Source: Streptomyces hiroshimensis (GTDB lineage Bacteria; Actinomycetota; Actinomycetes; Streptomycetales; Streptomycetaceae). From it: 63,760 nucleotides of DNA. The stretch covers positions 40,783 through 104,542 of the forward strand of contig NZ_BMUT01000003.1 of assembly GCF_014650335.1 (NCBI RefSeq). Reading direction: 5' to 3'. Position 1 is the first letter of the stretch, and each line of letters opens with the position of its first letter. Below are positions 9,012-19,650 of this stretch, piece by piece. The notes under the pieces are model-generated. The model was given only the letters and a program-made list of their open reading frames with translations. It was not told the DNA's origin and made no database searches. A program made the position numbers and the translations under genes.

Positions 9012-9316
9012 TTACGGCGACCGCCGTGGCCGCCCGGCCAGCCCGGCGACGGGGATGCCGGCCACGGCATCGAGCACGTGGTGGTAGCGGCAGTAGACGA
9101 CCGCGACGGTCACGACGCGGCCGCGGCTGCCATGACGCGCGCAGCTGCTCTCGGCACGCCGCTCGTGCGCATGACGAGGGCAGCGGCCCAGGCGCCCGCC
9201 ACGTGGGCTGAGGGGAAGCGCAGGCACATGCAGAGGACGTAGCGCTCCAGCGCGAACACCACGAACACCGCGAACGTCACAGCACGTTCACGTTGTGGGC
9301 CCAGGGGCACAGCCAT
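9012..9316 (-). pseudogene. PAP2-superfamily phosphatase remnant, frameshifted
   Basis: Read on the minus strand, one frame (from 9316) gives ERYVLCMCLRFPSAHVAGAW, like the PAP2 core motif FPSAHVA found in membrane lipid phosphatases and inositolphosphotransferases. A second frame (to 9012) continues with VVYCRYHHVLDAVAGIPVAG, the matching C-terminal motif with its catalytic His. The two halves are joined only by a frame change between about 9110 and 9170, and the N-terminal membrane helices are missing. I read this as the decayed 3' end of a PAP2 gene. A sequencing error could explain the frame change but not the missing 5' part. Confidence 0.6.
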
Positions 9317-9328
9317 AAGGTCACCGGT

Positions 9329-9715
9329 ATGTCTGTACGTCTGCGTATGCGTCAAGCACTGCCGGAAGCGATGCGTGCCCGTGACAAGACCGCAGTGAGC
9401 GCACTGCGCGCAACACTTGCCGCGCTGGACAACGCCGAGGCGGTGCCCGTGGACGAAGCCGCGCTCCGCGGCGGGGCCTTTGAGCAGTCGCCGGTCGGCG
9501 CCGGCGCCACCGAAGCACCACGGCGTGAGCTGAGCGAGCGCTGCATGATCGACGTCGTGCGCGCCGAAGCCACCGAGCGGCTGGAGGTTGCAGCGCAGCT
9601 GACTGCACCCGCGCATGCCGACCGAGCCGCGCAGCTTCGCGCGGAGGCCGCCGTGCTGCTTCACTTCCTTGACAGTGCCTGGACCGGTCCCGGCACCGGT
9701 CCAGGCACCACATAG
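9329..9715 (+). CDS. GatB/YqeY domain-like protein
   Basis: A 128-residue protein resembling YqeY, a small helical protein related to the tail domain of the GatB amidotransferase subunit. The N-terminal part (MRQALPEAMRARDKTAVSAL, then RATLAALDNAEAV) matches the family pattern of a helical hairpin followed by EA; the middle has the ERCMIDVVRAE stretch where YqeY carries its conserved E(x)R helix. ATG 9329 was chosen over an upstream ATG in frame at 9293 because the family begins here. The ribosome binding site is weak (AAGG about nine bases away). Function of the family is unclear. Confidence 0.75.
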   Translation: MSVRLRMRQALPEAMRARDKTAVSALRATLAALDNAEAVPVDEAALRGGAFEQSPVGAGATEAPRRELSERCMIDVVRAEATERLEVAAQLTAPAHADRAAQLRAEAAVLLHFLDSAWTGPGTGPGTT

Positions 9716-9724
9716 GACACCGCA

Positions 9725-10888
9725 CTAGCGCACGGCGGCCGCCCGCACCGCGGCCTCGGCCAGCCGGTGGTTCTCGGGGCCCGCGCCGAACCCCGACGGG
9801 AAGCCGAAGCGCCGGCGCGTGTAGGCATAGGCCACGCCGCTGTCCGGGTCCGCGAAGCCGAGCGAGCCGGTCGCACCGCTGTGACCGAAGGCATCCGGGC
9901 CGAGGAACGGATAGCGGCCGCTCAGCTCCTCGAAGCCCAGACCGAAGACATCCTCGTTACCGGTGACCAGGTCGGTTCCGCGGTACTGAACGCGGGCGAA
10001 CTCGGTGACGGTCTCCGGCTTCAGCAGCGGAGCCCGGCCGTCCACCTCACTGATCGCCGCGGCGTACATCCCCGCCACGCCCCGTGCGGTGCCGACCCCG
10101 CCGGCCGACGTGGAGCCGAGTGCCCGGACGGCACGGGTGTTGGCGAAGGCCACCAGGTCGGTCGGCGGGGTCGCGTTCTGATTGAAGGCGATGCCCTTGA
10201 CACTGTCCGGGGCAGCCGCGTTGGCCGCGAGCCGCTCGGCCTCCTCCGGAGTGGGCAGCATCGGCAGCACGTCGGCATAGCGCGCTTCGAGCGACTCGGG
10301 CAGGCCCAGGTGGAAGTCGAGCCCGTACGGCGCCCGGATCCGCTCTTCGTAGATCTCCTGGATCGAGCGGCCGGTCACCCGTCGCACGACCTCGCCCGTC
10401 AGGGCGCCGATCACGAAGGCGTGATAGCCGTACGCCTTCCCCGGCTCCCAGAAGGGCCGCTGCGCGGCGAGCCGCGCGGCCGTCAGCCGGTCGTCGGCCA
10501 GCTCCTCTGTGGTGAAACCGCCGTCGACGCCCACGACCCCGGAACGGTGCGCGAGCAGCTCGCGCAGGGTCAGCCGGCCCTTGCCCTCCGCCCCGAACTC
10601 CCGCCAGTACGCGGCCACTTCGCGGTCCAGATCGAGGACGCCGTCCTGCACCAGGAGCGCGACCACGAGGTGGGCGGCGCCCTTGGTGATGGAGTAGAGG
10701 CCGGTCAGCGTGTCCGCCGCAGTACCGGGACCGCCCCACAGGTCGACCACCCGGCGGCCGTCCACGTGGACCACGAGCTGCGCCTCGGGCGCGTCCCGTT
10801 CCTCGCCGAGCACTGCGGCGAACGCCTCCCGTACGCCCTCGAAACCCTCTGCCACCGTCCCATGCACTCGGTCGTCGTCGCGCGCCAT
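9725..10888 (-). CDS. Serine hydrolase, class C beta-lactamase / family VIII esterase fold
   Basis: A 387-residue serine hydrolase. The nucleophile motif S-x-x-K is SITK at residues 66-69, in the context TLTGLYSITKGAAH; the second motif Y-x-x appears as YGYHAFV after FWEPGKA; and the third motif is HSGATGSLGF near the C terminus. This arrangement is that of EstB-like esterases and beta-lactamase-related proteins. There is no signal peptide, so it is probably a cytoplasmic esterase rather than a true beta-lactamase. ATG 10888 has GAGGGGG seven bases upstream. It converges on the YqeY-like gene with nine bases between stops. Confidence 0.88.
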   Translation of the reverse strand: MARDDDRVHGTVAEGFEGVREAFAAVLGEERDAPEAQLVVHVDGRRVVDLWGGPGTAADTLTGLYSITKGAAHLVVALLVQDGVLDLDREVAAYWREFGAEGKGRLTLRELLAHRSGVVGVDGGFTTEELADDRLTAARLAAQRPFWEPGKAYGYHAFVIGALTGEVVRRVTGRSIQEIYEERIRAPYGLDFHLGLPESLEARYADVLPMLPTPEEAERLAANAAAPDSVKGIAFNQNATPPTDLVAFANTRAVRALGSTSAGGVGTARGVAGMYAAAISEVDGRAPLLKPETVTEFARVQYRGTDLVTGNEDVFGLGFEELSGRYPFLGPDAFGHSGATGSLGFADPDSGVAYAYTRRRFGFPSGFGAGPENHRLAEAAVRAAAVR

Positions 10889-11015
10889 GGCCTGCCCCCT
10901 CGTCGTTGATCACGTGCTGTTCGAAAGATCGCAACAGCCGTATGCAGGCGGTCATTCCCGGGGGTGCCGGCGCACTGCCGTGCGGCGTAAGCCCGAAGGC
11001 GGCTATCGTGCAGCG

Positions 11016-11525
11016 GTGATCGGTTCTACGCTGCCTCTTCTCTTCCTCGATGTCGACGGGCCCCTGATTCCCTTTGGTGCCGCAAACGGGTATCCGGCAT
11101 ACGGAACAGGGCGCGAGCCTCAAGCAGCCGACGCGAATCCGCTGATCACCAGGATCAATCCGGCGCACGGGCCCCGGCTGATGGCGCTGCCGTGCACTCT
11201 GGTGTGGGCCACGACGTGGATGTCCGACGCCAATGAATGCATCGCACCCTGGCTCGGCCTGCCGGAGCTGCCCGTGGTGACCTGGCCGGACCCCTCCGAC
11301 GACGACATCAGAGGAGGCCTCCACTGGAAGACCCGTCCCCTCGTCGACTGGGCGGACGGACGCCCGTTCGTCTGGGTCGACGACGAGATCACCGACGCCG
11401 ACCGGTCCTGGGTCGCAGCACACCACCCGGGCCAGGCCCTTCTGCACCGGGTCGATCCCCGGCAGGGCCTGACGGAGCGGGACTTCACCCTCCTCGGCCA
11501 ATGGCTGCGACGAAGCACGGGCTGA
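11016..11525 (+). CDS. HAD-like domain protein
   Basis: A 169-residue protein with the haloacid dehalogenase-type motif I, LLFLDVDGPL, giving Asp12 and Asp14, and a late acidic motif WVDDEITDADR that fits motif IV. In between, TLVWATTWMSDANE corresponds to motif II (Thr in WATTW). Proteins of this type are annotated as HAD-domain proteins in Streptomyces and have no known substrate. The GTG at 11016 is the only sensible start. Single gene between the divergent serine hydrolase and the downstream AAA ATPase gene. Confidence 0.8.
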   Translation: MIGSTLPLLFLDVDGPLIPFGAANGYPAYGTGREPQAADANPLITRINPAHGPRLMALPCTLVWATTWMSDANECIAPWLGLPELPVVTWPDPSDDDIRGGLHWKTRPLVDWADGRPFVWVDDEITDADRSWVAAHHPGQALLHRVDPRQGLTERDFTLLGQWLRRSTG

Positions 11526-11678
11526 CTGCCGAAAGCATGCGACATGCGCGTCAAGCCGCTGTGACGTACGCAGTACCATCGACCCTCCATAGATGATCAC
11601 ATCGGCTGATCCTGTTTCTGCCTCCGGATTCTGCCTCCGGAGCAGGGCAGGACAGGGAGCAGCCAGGAGGGCAGAACC

Positions 11679-13358
11679 GTGTCGGGTGGAAGCACGTCCT
11701 GGCTGGCGGCGAGACGCGCGGAGCGGGCCTGGCTGGACGCCGTCGGCCTGCTCGGGCAGGGGAACACCGACCGGGCGGCGGTGCGCTTCGCGGACGCTGT
11801 GCGCGAGGACCCGACCGCGGCCGATGCCTGGCTCGGCCTGCACGCGACGGGGCAGCGCCAGGACGAGGCCCTGGCCGCCATGGCCCGGCACTCGGCGAAG
11901 TTCGGCGCCCTGCGGGCCAAACACGACAAGTCCCTGGCCTCCACGTTCCCGATCGGCGTGTTCGTCAACTTCTCCCTGGAGACGGGCCGGGACCTGTGGC
12001 TGGCCACCCAGAGCGCCCTCCTGGGCGCCGGTGCCCTCGACGAGGCGTGGCAGGAGCTGGCGAAGGCGGAGCTGGACTGCGACGAGACGCGCTTCGTCGC
12101 CACGCGGTACGCCTATCTCGCGGAGCACTGGGAGTGGGTCCTGTCCTACTCGACCGGCATCGACGACCCGCTGCTCAGCGCCGAGGCGCAGCTCTACGTC
12201 GCACAGGCGCTCATTGCGCAGAAGGTCTGGCACGAGGCCCTCAATACGCTGGGCCGGCTCTCGGAGGAGACCGAGGCCGGCAGCCCCTTCGACGCCGAGC
12301 TGGCCTACTGGAGCGGCCGGGCCCACGAGGGTCTGGGAGCGCAGGAGGAAGCCCTCAAGAGCTACCAGTACTCCTTCCGGTACTGGCCCACGCTCTACGA
12401 CGTCGCGGAGCGGGCACAGGTGGTCCGGGCCGGGGCCGGCTCCGCCGCCGTGGCGGCACAGGAGCGCACGGACCTGCTCGCCCAGGCACGGGCCGAGCTC
12501 GACGGGATGATCGGCCTCCAGTCGGTCAAGCGTCAGGTCCACACCCTGATCGCCCAGCTGGAGATGGCCAAGCTCCGCGCGGATCAGGGCATACCCACCC
12601 GCACCCGGCCGCAGCACTTCGTCTTCGCCGGCCCGCCCGGCACCGGAAAGACGACGGTGGCCCGCATCGTGGGCAAGGTCTTCGCAGGGCTCGGCCTGCT
12701 GGAGCGCGGCCATGTCGTCGAGACGCAGCGCGTCGACCTGGTCGGCGAGCACCTCGGCTCCACCGCGCTGAAGACGTCGGCGGTCATCGACTCCGCCCTG
12801 GACGGCGTTCTCTTCATCGACGAGGCGTACGCCCTGGTCAACGACGGATACAACAGCGGTGACGCGTTCGGCAACGAGGCACTGCAGGTACTCCTGAAGC
12901 GCGCCGAGGACGACCGCGAGCGCCTGGTCGTGGTCCTGGCCGGCTACCGGCGGGAAATGGAGACCCTCCTGGCCGCCAACCCCGGACTGGCCTCACGCTT
13001 CACCACGCACGTCGACTTCCCCTCGTACGCGCCGGGCGAACTGCGGGAGATCGCGGCCGTGCTGCTGGACGGCAACGGCGACGTGCTGTCCCCGGAGGGC
13101 GGGAGCGCCCTGGCACAGAGTCTCGACGCTGCGGCGGACAGGATCGACGCACTCGGCAACGGACGGTTCATCCGCACCCTGTGCCAGAAGGCCGCCGCCC
13201 AGCGCGACCTCCGCCTCTCGGCCTCCTCCCGCGACGGCCGGCCCCTGAGCCGGGAGGACCTCGTCACGCTGCACGCGGCAGACGTCTTCGCGGCCTTCGA
13301 CGAACTCATGGCGAGCGGCAGCGGGAGCGGAAACACGGCTGGCGTCACGGCGCCGTGA
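11679..13358 (+). CDS. EccA/CbbX-like AAA+ ATPase with TPR-like N-terminus
   Basis: A 559-residue cytoplasmic ATPase of the type VII secretion EccA / CbbX group. Residues 1-250 are helical repeats resembling TPRs (for example the WLGLH, AQALIAQKVWHEALNTLG and YQYSFRYWP blocks). The AAA+ module follows the usual linker MIGLQSVKRQV: Walker A GPPGTGKTT at about 318-326, Walker B GVLFIDEAY at about 376-384, sensor and arginine finger in NPGLASRF. GTG 11679 has AGGAGG eight bases upstream. EccA acts with ESX substrates in mycobacteria, but no ESX membrane or WXG100 gene is nearby, so it is an orphan here. Its last 14 bases overlap the end of the DUF4132 gene on the other strand. Confidence 0.88.
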   Translation: MSGGSTSWLAARRAERAWLDAVGLLGQGNTDRAAVRFADAVREDPTAADAWLGLHATGQRQDEALAAMARHSAKFGALRAKHDKSLASTFPIGVFVNFSLETGRDLWLATQSALLGAGALDEAWQELAKAELDCDETRFVATRYAYLAEHWEWVLSYSTGIDDPLLSAEAQLYVAQALIAQKVWHEALNTLGRLSEETEAGSPFDAELAYWSGRAHEGLGAQEEALKSYQYSFRYWPTLYDVAERAQVVRAGAGSAAVAAQERTDLLAQARAELDGMIGLQSVKRQVHTLIAQLEMAKLRADQGIPTRTRPQHFVFAGPPGTGKTTVARIVGKVFAGLGLLERGHVVETQRVDLVGEHLGSTALKTSAVIDSALDGVLFIDEAYALVNDGYNSGDAFGNEALQVLLKRAEDDRERLVVVLAGYRREMETLLAANPGLASRFTTHVDFPSYAPGELREIAAVLLDGNGDVLSPEGGSALAQSLDAAADRIDALGNGRFIRTLCQKAAAQRDLRLSASSRDGRPLSREDLVTLHAADVFAAFDELMASGSGSGNTAGVTAP

Positions 13359-16300
13359 GCTCTGTGAGGTCGGACAGGAGTTCCGACGCCTCGACGTCGT
13401 CGAGCTGCCCGAGCCGGAGCGCGTACTCGCGGACCGGCATGTAATCGGCCGGCCTCGTGTCGAGCCAGACCGTCTCCAGCGTCTGCTCCGGGGCGGCGTC
13501 GATCTGCCCCACCGGTATCCCCTCCCACAGGGCTATGACCACGAACCGGTTCGCATCCAGCCGCTTGGAGATCCAGCGCTCTACGCCCGCGTCCATCGGC
13601 TCGCCCCGCTCCCAGCCGTGCCGCTGAAGCCCCAGCACCTTGCCCGTGGGCACAGTGATCCCCTCGAAGCGCGGAAGCCGCCAGCCGTCCGCTTCCTCGG
13701 CCGTCAGGTGGTGGACCGGGCGGTGGAGTTGCGGGAAGGGCTGACCGATCCCGGCATCCACGAAGTGTGCCGCCCAGGCGGCGAGACCGTCGCCCAGGTG
13801 CAGAGGATGCGGGAGCCGTACGGTCGCCGACCCGGGCAGGGCCACCTCGCGTCCGGCCAGGTCGCGCGCCGTGCCGTCCTCGTGCACCCGGAACACCGCG
13901 CCGGCGCCGTCCTGCCACACCAGGCGCCGCGCCAGGTGCCCCAGCAACGGGTGCCGGACCAGATACTGCACGAACTCCGGCGCCTCCCACGTCCGCCCCG
14001 TCAGCATGGCCGACTCCAGGCGCCCCACCTGCACCAAGGCGATGGCCCGCACCTCCTTCTTCAGGGCGGTGAAGCGCTTGCGTTCCGCTGCGGCCAGCTC
14101 CGCGTCGTCCCGCGCGGCCGGGGCGGGAAGCGCCTTGCGGAGCTTGCCCGCCTCGTCCCGGATGTACGGCTGGAGCCGCTCGTCGAAGCCGACGGTGAAG
14201 CGGCGGGTGCCGTAGTCGATGACCGTGGAGCCCGTGGGGCCGAGCTCGAGCGTGGGCACCAGGCGGTCCGCGAGCCGGTCACCGGTCAGCCCGAGCTCCT
14301 CGGCCACCTCGTCGATCTTCTGCCGGGCACGGGCCTTCAGCGCCTTGAACTTCACCCGGTCGGCGACGCCCGCCAGCTGGGACAGCGCGGTGTCCGTGCC
14401 GATACGAGCCAGGACGTCCAGGCCTGCCACCGCACTGTGGTGCGCGCTCTCCCCCGGCCAGGCCATGATCAGGGGAGTGAGCTTGCGGACGGTCTCGTCG
14501 TCACCGAGCATCCCGAGGGCGTGCAGCGCCCAGTTCTCCTTCGGGGTCATCCCGTGGAGCCGCCACTGCTCGCAGAGCTCCCACGCGAACGCCGCGAGCG
14601 ACTCCGGCTCGCAGGACTCCCGGAGGACGGCGATTCCCGGGTAGACCTCGCCGGGTGCGGAGAGGGCCAGCATGGTCACGGCGTTCCGGATCGCTTCCGC
14701 GGGCAGCGCGCCGCCCTTGCGCAGCACGATCTGCGGCAGCACCACCGGGGCGGCCCACCCGGGCGTCTCGGGCATGCGGGCGGGCAGGGCGCTCACCAAG
14801 GGGTCTGTCGCCAGGAGCTCGCCTACGGCCTCCGCCGCCGCGCGACCGTAGGCCTCTGCGGCGTTTCGTACGGCCTGTTCGCCGTGCTCTGCGGCGATCA
14901 GCCGCAGCGCCTGCTCGGCGCCGCGGCGGGCGGCACCGGGCTTGCCCACCGCGTCGGGCACCAGCAGCGCGGCGGCTTCCGTACCGTGCCGGAGGAACCA
15001 GGTACGGGCGACGGCCGACGCCGACCTGAGCCGGATCAGCCAGTCGGCCATCAGCCGGGCGACGCCGAGGCCGACGAACGGGAGCAGCAGCGGGCCCGCA
15101 GTGACCGGCTGACGCGAAGCGGCGTGCAGCACAGGGGCCAGAGCGGCGACTTCGAACCGGGCCACGATCGGCTTGAAGGCGGCCTCGGCGGCCCAGAGGG
15201 GGTCCGGCGCCCATTCGTCCAACAGCGGCAGCACCTGCTCCGGCGGGAGATGAATGAACAGTCCCGCCGCGCGGAGCGTCGTCAGGAGCGTCCCGCTGCG
15301 CAGCGCCTCCAGGCTCGGCTGCCTCGCCCAGTCCGCCGCTGCAGCCTGCTCGGTCCACCAGGTCTCCGTGGCCGCCCACGTCTCCCGCTCGCCCGGAAGC
15401 CAGGCGACGCGCGATGTCCCACCCGGGGCCGGCACCTTCACGGACGTGACCTTGCGCTGCTCGGCCGCCGTCCACGGCGGGCTCGTCAGCAGCTCCGGCA
15501 CGGAGCCGGCAGGAGCCTCCGGGATCAGGTCGTCGCCGTGGGCGAGCGGTGCCACGAGCGCTGCGACCTTTTCGGGGAGCCGGGGCAGCAGGGACGCGGC
15601 GAGTGCACGGTGAGTGCGGATGTGTGAGGTGAACAACTGCCGCACCAGGGACGATGGTTCGCCGGGCCCGGCGCATGCCTCTCCGAGAAGCCGTACAGCC
15701 CGATCGGGATAGCGGAGCGCGGCGTCGAGCAGCGCGGGGCGGACGGATGCGTCACCGGCCTTGGTCAGCAAGATGCGGAACGCCTCGTCGGACGGGAGCT
15801 CGGCCAGGGCGCCGCCGAGGAACTTGAGGGTGCCGTTGAGGGCGTGGTTCGCGTTCAGGTCCTGTGCGAGGAACGGGGCGATCTGCGGGCCGAGGGCCTC
15901 CGCGAGACTGGCGATCGTGGCAAGGTCCCAGCCGCGCCACGTGTAGTCGTCCCGTCCACGCAGTTGTGTGACCTGCTCGGCGGTGGCGAGGGAGCACAGC
16001 ATCATGGAGATGACGACGTGGTCGCCGATGAGGCCGGGGCCGTCGTCCGCACACCACTCGTCCACCCACACGGCCTCTCCGGGGACGAGGTACGACACGA
16101 CTGCGCGGAGTCGGGTGTCCGTCCGGTGCGCTGCCAGTGCGGTCACCGTCCTCGCGTACGTCTCCTCGTCCGCCACTGCGAGCAGGGCCCGGACGCGGTC
16201 GGCTGTGGGACGGTGCACATGGGAGAAGTAGGACCCGTCGCCGCCGGCGCGATCGACGACCCCGAGAGTGCCGCTGCCTCCGAAGGAACTCAGGCAGAGC

Positions 16301-16746
16301 CCGAAGAGCTCCATGACGGCCTCGGCGGCGAACGGCAGGCCGTGGGCTCGGACCCAGGCGTCCACCTGCAGGTCGCGCGGAACGCCCTGCCCGCCGTCGG
16401 CCAGGGCCAGGACCGCAGCCCCCAGCGGGCTCACGTCACCACCCTGCTGAGCCCGAGCGGCGGCGACCAGCCGCTGGTCGCTCCGCGGGTGGACAAGGAC
16501 CTTCTCGGTCCGCTCCGCGGCACCTTCGGCCAGGCGCGCGGCCTGCTCCGCGGCGTCCGCCGCAACCGGGGCGACCGGTGTGGACAGGCCTCCTCTGCGG
16601 GGGTGCAGCTCACGCCGCCACACGGCAGGCATGGTGAAGGTGTTCTCGTCATGTGGCGCAGCACCCTCGGTGTGCTCGTCGAGCAGCACAGGTCCCCCTG
16701 GAATCACGGACTGTCGTCGGATGGTCCCCACGCTAGGGGCCTCCAC
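13345..16746 (-). CDS. DUF4132 domain-containing protein
   Basis: A very large (1133-residue) soluble protein whose last third matches DUF4132 (known from the E. coli MolR/YehI group): the run from about residue 830 contains LELGPTGSTVIDYGTRRFTV, then LQPYIRD and LGHLARRLVW, and ends in the WRLPRFEG, WERGEPMDAG and RFVVIALWEGI blocks. The N-terminal two thirds are helical with HEAT-like features (repeated ALxxLG and VARLMADWL segments). I prefer GTG 16746, ten bases from GGAAG; the TTG at 16752 is also in frame. The biochemical role of the family is unknown. The 3' end overlaps the AAA ATPase gene by 14 bases, convergent, so simultaneous transcription would produce antisense RNA. Confidence 0.85.
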   Translation of the reverse strand: MEAPSVGTIRRQSVIPGGPVLLDEHTEGAAPHDENTFTMPAVWRRELHPRRGGLSTPVAPVAADAAEQAARLAEGAAERTEKVLVHPRSDQRLVAAARAQQGGDVSPLGAAVLALADGGQGVPRDLQVDAWVRAHGLPFAAEAVMELFGLCLSSFGGSGTLGVVDRAGGDGSYFSHVHRPTADRVRALLAVADEETYARTVTALAAHRTDTRLRAVVSYLVPGEAVWVDEWCADDGPGLIGDHVVISMMLCSLATAEQVTQLRGRDDYTWRGWDLATIASLAEALGPQIAPFLAQDLNANHALNGTLKFLGGALAELPSDEAFRILLTKAGDASVRPALLDAALRYPDRAVRLLGEACAGPGEPSSLVRQLFTSHIRTHRALAASLLPRLPEKVAALVAPLAHGDDLIPEAPAGSVPELLTSPPWTAAEQRKVTSVKVPAPGGTSRVAWLPGERETWAATETWWTEQAAAADWARQPSLEALRSGTLLTTLRAAGLFIHLPPEQVLPLLDEWAPDPLWAAEAAFKPIVARFEVAALAPVLHAASRQPVTAGPLLLPFVGLGVARLMADWLIRLRSASAVARTWFLRHGTEAAALLVPDAVGKPGAARRGAEQALRLIAAEHGEQAVRNAAEAYGRAAAEAVGELLATDPLVSALPARMPETPGWAAPVVLPQIVLRKGGALPAEAIRNAVTMLALSAPGEVYPGIAVLRESCEPESLAAFAWELCEQWRLHGMTPKENWALHALGMLGDDETVRKLTPLIMAWPGESAHHSAVAGLDVLARIGTDTALSQLAGVADRVKFKALKARARQKIDEVAEELGLTGDRLADRLVPTLELGPTGSTVIDYGTRRFTVGFDERLQPYIRDEAGKLRKALPAPAARDDAELAAAERKRFTALKKEVRAIALVQVGRLESAMLTGRTWEAPEFVQYLVRHPLLGHLARRLVWQDGAGAVFRVHEDGTARDLAGREVALPGSATVRLPHPLHLGDGLAAWAAHFVDAGIGQPFPQLHRPVHHLTAEEADGWRLPRFEGITVPTGKVLGLQRHGWERGEPMDAGVERWISKRLDANRFVVIALWEGIPVGQIDAAPEQTLETVWLDTRPADYMPVREYALRLGQLDDVEASELLSDLTELTAP

Positions 16747-16774
16747 TGACAACGAGCTTCCGGCGAGGGCTCAG

Positions 16775-16802
16775 GCCGGCAAAAGACAGCCGGCAAAAGA
16801 CA
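16775..16802. repeat. Two perfect 14-bp tandem units
   Basis: GCCGGCAAAAGACA occurs twice head to tail in the divergent spacer between the DUF4132 and monooxygenase genes. Confidence 0.9.
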
Positions 16803-16804
16803 AA

Positions 16805-16830
16805 GGCAAGGAGGTTACCCACTCCTTGCC
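16805..16830 (+). promoter_or_regulatory. Hairpin that contains a perfect Shine-Dalgarno sequence
   Basis: GGCAAGGAG - 8-base loop - CTCCTTGCC forms a perfect 9-bp stem whose left arm carries AAGGAGG, complementary to the 16S rRNA tail. Twelve bases further on, in the right arm, TTG 16826 opens a 41-codon frame that ends in TGA at 16949-16951, overlapping the ATG of the monooxygenase. This may be a leader ORF with translational coupling, or simply a hairpin terminator without a U-tract. No experimental support. Confidence 0.4.
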
Positions 16831-16935
16831 ACTCTTAACTTATAGCGCACCGGGGGGCTTGCGGCAAGGCCCGGGTCGGGCCGCAGAATGGTCGGCCACG
16901 GCCGGAACCTGCGGAAATGAATCCAATCTCGCTGA

Positions 16936-19084
<2,149 letters not shown>

Positions 19085-19146
19085 GACGGTGACCGTAGGA
19101 CAGGGGTGCCTGGTTACTGCAAAGGTACTGGGCTAGCGTCGGGCGG

Positions 19147-19539
19147 ATGAGCACGACTTTGAACGCAGAATTGAACGCGGAATTGAACGCCGAGATGTTC
19201 GACGACCCTGACTGCTCCGACCGGGCGCAGCCGTTCCGTGTCGGCGACAAGTGGACCGGGATGGTGCTGCGCTGCTTGGAGGGCGGCCCGCGCCGGTTCT
19301 CCGAGCTGCGAGTCCCGCTGCACTGGATCACCCCCAAGGTCCTCACCGAGACCCTCCGCTCGATGGAACGCAACGGCTTCCTGACCCGGACCGTCCACGA
19401 CGAGAACCCGCCCCGCGTGGTGTACGAACTGACCGCGCTCGGCCGCTCGCTGCTCGTACCGCTGGACACCGCCTGCGAATGGACTCGCATGCACCTGCAG
19501 GAGGTCGTCGAGGCCAGAACGGCGTACGAGGCGGACTGA
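19147..19539 (+). CDS. HxlR family transcriptional regulator
   Basis: A 130-residue winged-helix regulator. The HxlR pattern is clear: a Cys near the N terminus (DDPDCSD), then VGDKWTGMVLRCL, RRFSELRVPLHWITPKVLTETLRSMERNGFL as recognition region, and VYELTALGRSLL as the wing. Such regulators sense electrophiles or thiol stress through their cysteines. Codons 5-16 are three 12-base repeats (19159-19194), adding LNAE three times at the N terminus, an odd extension with no structural role in the family. The divergent NAD(P)-binding gene is the expected target. Confidence 0.9.
   Translation: MSTTLNAELNAELNAEMFDDPDCSDRAQPFRVGDKWTGMVLRCLEGGPRRFSELRVPLHWITPKVLTETLRSMERNGFLTRTVHDENPPRVVYELTALGRSLLVPLDTACEWTRMHLQEVVEARTAYEAD
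19159..19194 (+). repeat. Three 12-bp units in the HxlR 5' coding end
   Basis: TTGAACGC-N-GAR repeated three times in frame, giving (LNAE)x3. Copy number changes would keep the frame. Confidence 0.9.
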
Positions 19540-19650
19540 TACGGCCACCGCGCACTCCGCCCCGGTCAGGCCACCACCTCGGTGGCAGGGCGAGGCCGGG
19601 GTGTGTGAGGGTGGGCTCTGCTGAGCCGGCCACGTGGGTATGGGGGTGTT

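Noticed and set aside
10047..12752. 901-codon minus-strand open frame across the serine hydrolase and AAA ATPase genes
   Set aside because: Its sequence is the antisense of real genes on both sides, lacks any domain, and is a by-product of high GC. The recognised genes explain the region fully.
13618..15627. 669-codon plus-strand frame inside the DUF4132 gene
   Set aside because: Shadow frame; composition is typical antisense of a GC-rich gene.
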